A stretch of DNA of 64,000 bases, taken from Girardinichthys multiradiatus (taxonomy: Eukaryota > Chordata > Actinopteri > Cyprinodontiformes > Goodeidae). This document shows, piece after piece, positions 57,301 to 64,000 of the stretch; positions within the stretch are counted from its first letter, which is position 1, and each line of letters starts with the position of its first letter. The stretch is from NCBI RefSeq assembly GCF_021462225.1, contig NC_061817.1:13941204-14005203 (forward strand), in the 5' to 3' direction. The position numbers and the translations under genes are program-made. The notes beneath the pieces were generated by a model. The model had not been told where the DNA came from. It made no database searches and saw nothing but the letters and a program-made list of their open reading frames with translations.

Positions 57301-57540
57301 GCTCCCGGTTGTAAGAAACAACCCCGTTGCCATGGCAATGCATCATAACAAATGTCCAAAAATAGAAAGTATTAAGAAAAATCCTCCAAGCTGTGCAGCA
57401 TCCGACACTGGAGTGGACAGTCATACAAAAAAAATCAACTGTATCCACCACAAGAGGAATAGTTCCCAAAAAAGAATAAATCAGAATCAAAAGTAACAGA
57501 GCTACTCCAACCTGCTGCCACCTTGAGCGGCGCAATTCTA
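54303..57540 (-). mobile_element. Rex1-like LINE, about 3.2 kb
   Basis: The 3' end on the minus strand reads AATTTCCCTTTGGGATTAAT, then AAAGTATTTTTG, and finishes in GAATT repeats (54313-54331), which is the usual Rex1 ending in fish. The body is one long endonuclease/reverse transcriptase frame. No clear target-site duplication was found, as is common for this family. It lies between the U12 gene and fam234b, inverse to both. Confidence 0.85.
54587..57535 (-). CDS. Endonuclease/reverse transcriptase of the Rex1-like LINE, 982 codons
   Basis: The order is: a short hydrophobic N-terminal part; an AP endonuclease (MGNVRSLGNKLDEL, CFTETWLQD, AISGDFNHASL, KSDHNLVFL); a reverse transcriptase (VPVLWKTSCFIPVPKK, IMFFDFSSAFNTIQP, STGAPQGTVLSPFLF and the catalytic KYSDDSAVVGW). 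A C-terminal thumb region is also present. The open frame begins at a TTG at 57535; the first ATG lies some 30 codons in, so the true start is uncertain. The frame stops at an in-frame TAG (54587-54589). Another 67 codons of family-like sequence (VERRILHKMKNIMENPEHPL...) continue in the same frame to 54383, so a single nonsense change truncates the protein. Confidence 0.88.
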   Translation of the reverse strand: MRRSRWQQVGVALLLLILIYSFLGTIPLVVDTVDFFCMTVHSSVGCCTAWRIFLNTFYFWTFVMMHCHGNGVVSYNREQLINISKAQIILQLQPQILDELKRRRCGCRVGAKRRERRRKFKPSLPSILMGNVRSLGNKLDELQALQRTQPEYRACSIMCFTETWLQDHIPNSSVSLPGFLTIRADRDLKRSGKCKGGGLAVLVNNRWCNPGHVTVKCHLCSPDIELLAVSFRPYYLPREFTSVILVTVYVPPSAVADTACDAISSVVAKLQTQNPNAFVAISGDFNHASLSATLPTFQQFVSCSTRENKTLDLFYANVKDSYISTAQPPLGKSDHNLVFLCSKYKPLVQRQLVIKRTVRKWLQEAEEALQGCFEATDWDALCQPHGEDINAMTECVTDYINFCVDNIIPTRTVRCFPNNKPWITSDLKDLLNKKKRAFREGDRELLRRIQKQLKVKIRDSKEVYKKKLESKLQQNNIRDVWTGMKTITGFKQKDDQTDGGLDRANELNTFFNRFSSETSFASSSPAHSQTDIPPSFDPQDPQLSSNTSHFLSSTSALDPSASTCLPSTISEDADASFASPFHLCVSRSQVKRQLERLNRNKAAGPDHVCPRVLKACAEQLCGILQHLFNLSRAQKKVPVLWKTSCFIPVPKKTHPSVLNDYRPVALTSYIMKVLERLLLAHLSKQTINYQDPLQFAYRCGVGVEDAIIHLLQQTHCHLDKASSTVRIMFFDFSSAFNTIQPDLLCQKLQKTQVEASTISWIKDYLTNRPQFVRLKDCESNQVVSSTGAPQGTVLSPFLFTVYTSDFQYKTDSCHLQKYSDDSAVVGWIRDGQEAEYRKVVDHFVAWCGNNHLILNVTKTKEMIVDFKRNRNKSKTISIMGEEVEVVQEYKYLGVHLDNRLEWRCNCEAIYKKGQSRLYFLRKLRSFGVCSKMLHIFYKSVVESVISSTIICWGSSIRGRDLKKLNKLIKKAGSVLGTPLEPL

Positions 57541-57854
57541 GAATCTACAGATTCAATTTTTCTTTTCAAATTAGGATTCAGACAAGCATCAAAACACCTC
57601 TGTTAGACCGCTCAAACCTGGGCTTAATTATTTTATACTGATTATAGATTCCTAAAATCTCTTAAAAATAGTTTTAGGTTCAGAGACTGGGGGGGGTTCA
57701 AGGGATAGCAGAAGGGACTCATCCCATCCCATATTCATGCAAGAACCCAGCGCAGGTGTTTCATACTCATATGTAATATGCGTGGGTAACTATTAATAAT
57801 AGAATAGAATAACCTCTTTGTTGTCATGCAGAAATATCGATTAAAATAAACTAT

Positions 57855-58420
57855 GTTGCCCCATCAGACTATAAGAAAAAGAAACCTTGTTTTTGTCGTC
57901 TCCCGCTTTATACAGAGCCGGGTTGTGGGGGTAGCAGACCGAGTAGAGACACCCACACCTTCCTCTCCTCAGACACCTCCTCCAGGGGCAGCCCAAGGTG
58001 TTCCCAGGCCAGCTAGAGACATAGTCCCTCCAGCGGGTCCTGGGTTGTCCGCTGGGCCTCCCCCCCAAAGGGACATGCCTGAAACATCTACCAAGAGAGG
58101 CATCCAGGAGGCATCTGATACAGATGTCCAAGCCACCTCAACTGACTCTGCTCAATATGGAGGAGCAGCAGCTCTACTCCAAGCTCCTCCCGGATGGCTG
58201 AGCTCCTCACCCTATCTCTAAGGGAGTGCCCGGCCACACTGTGAAGGAAGCTCCTTTCAGCCGCGTGTATCTCGGATCTCGTTCTTTCGGTCGGTCATGA
58301 CCCAAAGTTCAAGCCCATAGGTGAGGGTAGACCGAACGGTAAATTGAGAGCTTCACTTTTTGGCTCAAGACCCCAAGATACTTGAACTGAGGATCCACTC
58401 TCCACTTTTTTTTTCTCTCA
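57855..58420 (-). repeat. High-copy interspersed repeat fragment
   Basis: GC-rich block with phrases GGAGGAGCAGCAGCTCTACT, CCGGATGGCTGAGCTCCTC and CACCCTATCTCTAAGGGAG. These are familiar from 3' parts of non-LTR elements dispersed in fish genomes. I could not assign the family. It starts two to three hundred bases from the Rex1-like LINE but is not part of it. Confidence 0.5.
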
Positions 58421-58841
58421 AGTGGAGAAAATGAACCTAAAACATATGAATATTACAAAAAAGTTTACAAATGTGTTTAAAAATAAAATGCTTACACTAT
58501 AAACATTATTTTGAATTTAGACAAAAAATAAATAAATAAATAAATAAAATACATTTCCAGAAGCACCAGCAGGACAGAATCAGTGTATAACATTAATAAA
58601 TACTGGAACAGGAACACAGAAAATCAACTTTAAATCCCATAATACAGTTGGGCAGGGGCAACACTTGGCGTTACTGTCCAGCAGATGTCAGCAGTCGTTC
58701 GTTACAGTTTGAAAACAGTAATTCATTTATTGCAAAGCAGCAAAAGAACAGAAAAAAAAACCAATAACAACTATGTTTTACATATTTTTTTTAATACTTC
58801 ACTTCTGTGATTATATAGTTCGCTTTTACTCTAGTTTCGAC

Positions 58842-58872
<31 letters not shown>

Positions 58873-60339
58873 GTTATTATTATGCCTCTCTGATAGCTGA
58901 CCGCTGGAGGTTAGCAATAGCACTCGTAAATCCTGCAAAGCGGGTTTACAAATTAAATGGATGGATGGATATTGAATGACATAATAAACTTGCTCTCCTA
59001 GATTGTTTCTCTTCTCATCCATCAGTTTTTGCTAACAGCTCTCCTCCCACGCCACCTCGTCATTACTTCTTCCTGGGGGATACGCAGAAATGGATACGCA
59101 GAAATGCGTCCCCATCGTGTGACAGAGAAAAATTCCCAGAATGCAATCGGGCGGAGCATAACTGCTTCGGTCCCCAACGCTTGTTTATCATCAGCGTTGC
59201 CGGTGTTGCCAGATTGGGCGGGTTTCGGCCAATTGGGCTTGTTTTGAACACGTTGGGTTGGGAAAAAAGCTTTAGACTGGCTGCTAAAATGTGGGCTGCT
59301 TTTCACAACATTTCATAGTTTTTAAGAAAGTATTTATAAGAAAATTCAATGGAAATAGTTGTCGTTGAGTTAAAAAAAAAAGTACAAACCTACACATTTC
59401 AATAAAATGTTTGGTCCTTGCACTACTTTTACATCATTAGTTCGTTTATTTTGAAATAAAGAGAATCGGTCGAACTTGACATCATCAATCGGTGATAGTC
59501 ATTGGTTAATGAAGTGCCACTGTAACCCATTTTGGTCTGTTATGGATGTCTGATTCTGTGGCCTTTTCTAATCATCTCTTTGCTGCCCTAATTAAATATA
59601 TCTGTCCTTGTTGCTTATCTGCCGCACCGCTCACTACTACAGCTTAGACAACATAACTGTTGATTTCACATTAGATGCAACACATAGTCAAGGATAAACT
59701 GATACAAGAGGATGACCTTTAGGAGGGTTAAGAACAGTTACAGATAAAAGCAGGACTCACGCTCCATTATTTGCTCCTCTCGGTTCGTCCCTAAGATGGG
59801 CTGAAGGGGGCCCGGTACCGAAGGTGAATGTCACTATGTATCTGTTCAATTGATACTCTGTACACTGATCATTATTTCACAAGGTAAATACTTTGCTGGT
59901 TTTACTGGTTGGGTCTCGGAACTGGAGAGAAACGGACCTGGTGGTGGACAGGGAGGAAAAAGAGTAAATACTCCCATTTTACAACAGGTCCATGTCAATT
60001 ATAAACGACCCGAATGGGGTTAAGAGTTCAACTGTTAAGCTTTGAACCAGACGTTGGGAAACTGCATCATGCTGAAGTGGGAAAATACAAAGAAATATAC
60101 AGAAAGGAATGAGAGGCTGGTCCGGAGTTAAAATCATCCATTGCCTCTGTCCCAGGAGATTACTCAAAAGCTCGTTGCAAATATTATATTACAGCAATCC
60201 AAACACAAGTGTATTATGATGTTCAAGAGGGGTTGAGACGTAGGCTGGTTTTTACGGGGGTGGGCGCTGAAAACTATTAGTCAGATCTGGCAACCCTGAT
60301 TCGCTGCCTCGCCTCGGTGTCTCGCGGAGAGGAGAAACA
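58421..60339. other. Intergenic DNA and fam234b promoter region
   Basis: It contains AAAT repeats (58528-58548), an ATT tract (58842-58882) and a TGGATGGATGG tail (about 58960), which suggests the end of a Rex3/RTE-type retroposon. The last 100 bases before the fam234b start are GC-richer. I saw no other gene. Confidence 0.4.
58842..58882. repeat. (ATT)n microsatellite
   Basis: About 13 ATT units with one interruption (ATTGTT). Confidence 0.93.
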
Positions 60340-60376
60340 ATGGCTGCAGCTCTGTCTCGTGCCCTCAAACTGCCCG
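60340..60376 (+). CDS. fam234b: FAM234B first coding exon (gene continues beyond the window)
   Basis: ATG to a GTGAGA donor encodes MAAALSRALKLPG (the last codon is completed by exon 2). This matches the start of human FAM234B (MATVLSRALKLPG). In human the gene is next to HEBP1 on 12p13, which supports the call. FAM234B is a single-pass membrane protein with beta-propeller-like repeats and no well-defined function. Only 12 complete codons are in the window; no exon 2 (expected to begin KK..DLGEYDPLTQ) was found before 64000, so intron 1 exceeds 3.6 kb. Confidence 0.75.
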
Positions 60377-61479
60377 GTGAGATGCGCCTCAATTATTCCT
60401 CCTTATTACGGATAGACGGACAAAGAGGGTCGCTAGTGGTAACACCGGAAACTGTCTGTTGTCATCTCCTGTCACTTGTCAGCACACTGAATGATCAGTT
60501 CATTCATTGGTTCTGTTAAGCATCAGATGGACTGTATCATCAGATTATTGTGATTTATTACGATGTTATATATGGCGGATATGGGTTTCTTTGAATGCAG
60601 CGTTACTTTCATACTAACTGCGAGCTAAGGCAATAAGCTAATGTTTATCCAACGCAAAACCGCCTTGCTTCAGTTCGCAGAAATAGGAAATACCGCATCT
60701 CAGATCATGCAAATAATGTACCGACCACAAACTGAAGTATGTTACCAGAAAGAATTATTTATATTCATTAAATCTGTATGATTTCATTTTTATTATTATG
60801 TCTCTATGATTAAGATGGTTTTGGACTGTGGTCATATTGTTATGCTTGCTCATCGTGAATAAATTATTTTATGTCAAACAGACTGCAGAGTAAAACCCAG
60901 CTTGAATTAATAAGCAAATAAGATTTAACCATACATATAAATAAACAAACATGCAAATCAGACTAAAAGTAGGATTTGCATATTGAAGGCGGATGTTTTG
61001 TGGAGGACACAAATTACTGTTAGTAACGTTCTGCTTGGAGGCAGATTTCTGCAAACTGAGCCAAAGCACAATCTCTACAGACTTAAAGGTGCTGATTTAA
61101 AAAAAAAAAAACAGCAATCTTTCAATTTCTTTTTCTTAAAAATTAAATCTAAAAAGTGTTGTACATATGCATTCCACACCCTTTACTTTGATATTCCCAA
61201 TTAAAAGCCGACTTCAGAAGTCACCTCATAAATAGTTTATCCCTAGAGTCTATCCCTGTTTAACATAATCTCAGTATAAATGCAGCTGTTCGCAGTAGTT
61301 GTCAGAGGTTTGTTACAGAAAATTAGTGAACAGCCAGCATCACGAAGACTAAAGAACACAGCAGACAGGGGTCAGATAGGTTGTGTAGAATTTTAGGGCA
61401 AGGTTAGGTTATTAAACAGTGTCCGAAGCTTTAATCATCTCTCAGAGCACAACTGCTGACCTACCAAGAGTGGCTATCT

Positions 61480-62147
<668 letters not shown>

Positions 62148-62332
62148 TAACCTTGATAAGAGAGAACAGTTTTACACCATCCTACATGTATTCAGGAGCC
62201 TTGCCAAAACCGTTCAAACTAGACAAAGTAAGAAAACTCTATTATAACAGCTTCAAGGTAATCCCCATGACAACAGGGCTCCCGTAGGAGGGACAGAGGT
62301 AAAGCCTGATGTAATTCTTCCCCAGACATGTT

Positions 62333-62378
62333 GACAGAACTCAAATAACAGAGCGGCCTCTGTTATTTGAGTTCTGTC
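62333..62378. repeat. Perfect 21-bp inverted repeat with 4-base loop
   Basis: The left arm 62333-62353 and right arm 62358-62378 are exact reverse complements (arm GACAGAACTCAAATAACAGA plus G) around CGGC. It would extrude as a cruciform or fold as an RNA hairpin. The TG tract starts 30 bp to the right. Confidence 0.93.
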
Positions 62379-62406
62379 CCTTCTGGGGAGGACTGGTGTC
62401 TAATGT

Positions 62407-62408
<2 letters not shown>

Positions 62409-62486
<78 letters not shown>

Positions 62487-62509
62487 TGTGTGTGTGTGTG
62501 TGTGTGTGT
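62409..62509. repeat. (TG)n microsatellite, about 100 bp
   Basis: A TG dinucleotide tract with a single CT interruption near 62485. Long alternating purine-pyrimidine tracts can adopt Z-DNA. Confidence 0.96.
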
Positions 62510-62984
62510 AAGAGGCAGGAAAAAAAAAAAAAGGTTTAGTACATGGTGCAGATTTTGCAGAAACAGAAATATTCTCAGTCAGTTGTCCACATACCTGTCA
62601 TTTCCATTTTCTTCTCTTTTTTCTCTCATTTTCTTTTGTCGCTTTTTAAAATTGTAAGGCTGAATGCGCTTCCTGTCGGAAAATCTAATGTTTTAATCAT
62701 ATTCATTGATGCATTCGGTGCTTTTTGGTCCATATTTTGTATCGTAAAATCAAAATTTTCTCCCTGGGGACGAGGCAATTCCTTAGAATGTCTGGGTAAT
62801 GGGGCAATACTCTTTTAAAACCTGCAGACGTCTCCACAGGAGAAGAGCTTTCTGGCACCCTAATAGCCTTCTTCCTAACTGCTTCTAGGAGAGCCCACTC
62901 AACCACAGCCAGTGAGTACTGGTCTTTTGCAGTGAACCGCTTCCCACTGTGGACAGCACATTCGTTTACGCTAATCAGTCAGGA

Positions 62985-63260
62985 AATCCGGATCATGGCA
63001 CCAAATTGTTGTGGAAAAATTCGTAATTACCAAATAAAGAAAATAATAAACACACATTATCCACAGTCTGTCTGTGTTCATTGGCCTTGTGTACAGATGT
63101 ATCAATAGAAGGAAGAGCATGGACAGTTAAACAACTATATAATAGAAAACAATACAGAGAAAACAAGAAAATCACCATGGGATGGGGATTAAACAGTGGT
63201 AAAATAATCAAAATCATGAGAGAAAATGGTTATTACACAGTAGTGAAGTCATCGTCATCA
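62985..63260 (-). mobile_element. Possible LTR element: LTR end and tRNA-His primer site
   Basis: On the minus strand an LTR-like end (...CCACAACA) is followed, after ATT, by TGGTGCCATGATCCGGATTT (63004-62985). This resembles the primer-binding site complementary to the 3' end of tRNA-His, with a few differences. A similar LTR-start phrase (TTGTGGAAAAATGTGTATTACC) recurs at about 62086, so a second LTR piece may lie to the left. The far LTR boundary was not found and no gag, pol or env frame is intact. It could be a remnant of an endogenous retrovirus or other LTR retrotransposon. Confidence 0.4.
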
Positions 63261-64000
63261 AAGTAAAGTTTCAGAGTCATCAGATTTGTTGAAGGGACAT
63301 TAGTCATTAGTCAGGCCATTGTCTCTAATAAGGTTTAAGAGATCATTGCTAAACAAAATGTGTTATTTGGAATAAAGCGAGCACTGAAAATGGAACGATT
63401 AATGGATGAGGGAGTCATGTTTAAAGCTAAGAACTGGGTGGTCTGTGTCATATAGCAGGGGCGGTTGGACTAGGGGGAGGACTAACACTTTACAGGAGTC
63501 AGGGCACCATAATCTAGCTGTAGGCTTACCGTGCATAAAATGCAGATGTACACATCAGCACTGTGGTACTGGTCATCGTAACCTCGACACAAAATTACAC
63601 CAAACTATGCAGCCACTGTTGTATTTCTAGGGACCTGTGTGGATACCTGTTTTTGACCCAGCTGATCCAGTTCTCCCCAAAGCAGCTCTTTCAGACATGG
63701 TGACATTCTGAGCAAAAAACACGTGAAAGGAAAAAAAACATTTTAACACAACATTTGTAGATTGACTGAAAAGCATATACACTGAAGCGCAAGCATGTAA
63801 TAGTTTATCCCCGATCTTCTGCACATCTTCATCTAGAAGGCCTGTTTATGGCAGGCATCCTCTGCTTGACTTGGATGAGGATTTTAATTTTTAAACAAAC
63901 GTTGCACTGCCCAAGGGATTATTATGCTCTGTCAGAACAGTGTTTTCTTCACCCTCCTCTTCACTCACACGCCGGTGATCAGCTTACAGTTCTTTGGCTT

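Noticed and set aside
62367..62657. Open frame rich in Val/Cys across the TG tract
   Set aside because: The frame is an artefact of the dinucleotide repeat.

Overview
The window is nuclear DNA from a vertebrate, almost certainly a teleost fish. It holds intron-rich protein genes with clear human orthologues, and its repeats are those of fish genomes: IR/DR Tc1 transposons, Maui/L2-, Rex1- and I-clade LINEs and long CA/TG microsatellites. The species cannot be fixed from the sequence.

Five protein genes are complete or nearly so, a sixth enters at the right edge, and one non-coding RNA gene is present. In order: hebp1 (+, 4 exons, 3093-12832), a WBP2 family gene, probably wbp2nl (-, 8 exons, 15419-25415), an egg-coat ZP1/ZP4-type zona pellucida gene (+, 11 exons, 26013-32089), rrp7a (-, 7 exons, 36093-38677), poldip3 (-, 10 exons, 45827-52540), a U12 minor-spliceosome snRNA gene (+, 53025 to about 53176), and the first coding exon of fam234b (+, 60340-60376). 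All exon joins were worked out by hand from GT/AG sites and reading phase. Each complete gene gives one open reading frame: 191, 282, 498, 282 and 479 residues.

The order mixes two human neighbourhoods. HEBP1 and FAM234B are adjacent on human 12p13, while WBP2NL, RRP7A, POLDIP3 and RNU12 lie on 22q13.2. The divergent poldip3/U12 pair appears to be an old arrangement kept between fish and human.

Most of the rest is transposon. Five copies of one Tc1 family (here A to E) lie at 19854-20805, 22115-23682, 29223-30788, 34160-35768 and 46981-48541. Four have both ends, with terminal inverted repeats of about 200 bp, and sit in introns or intergenic DNA. Older Tc1 relatives are scattered throughout. 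A 5.1-kb I-clade LINE (38723-43833, with a 9-bp target duplication) landed 37 bp upstream of the rrp7a start codon. A Rex1-like LINE (about 54303-57540) keeps a 982-codon frame. wbp2nl intron 1 holds a nest of an L2 LINE, a tandem repeat with a 784-bp period, and Tc1 copies. The right edge (fam234b intron 1) holds a possible LTR-element leader with a tRNA-His-like primer site, a perfect 21-bp hairpin and a 100-bp TG tract.

The genes share no pathway: heme binding (hebp1), WW-domain partner (wbp2nl), egg coat (ZP), ribosome assembly (rrp7a), mRNA export and translation (poldip3), minor splicing (U12) and a membrane protein (fam234b). The most notable observations are the U12 gene with its promoter elements, the LINE at the rrp7a promoter, the L2 tail that forms the wbp2nl exon 2 acceptor tract, and the tandem repeat.
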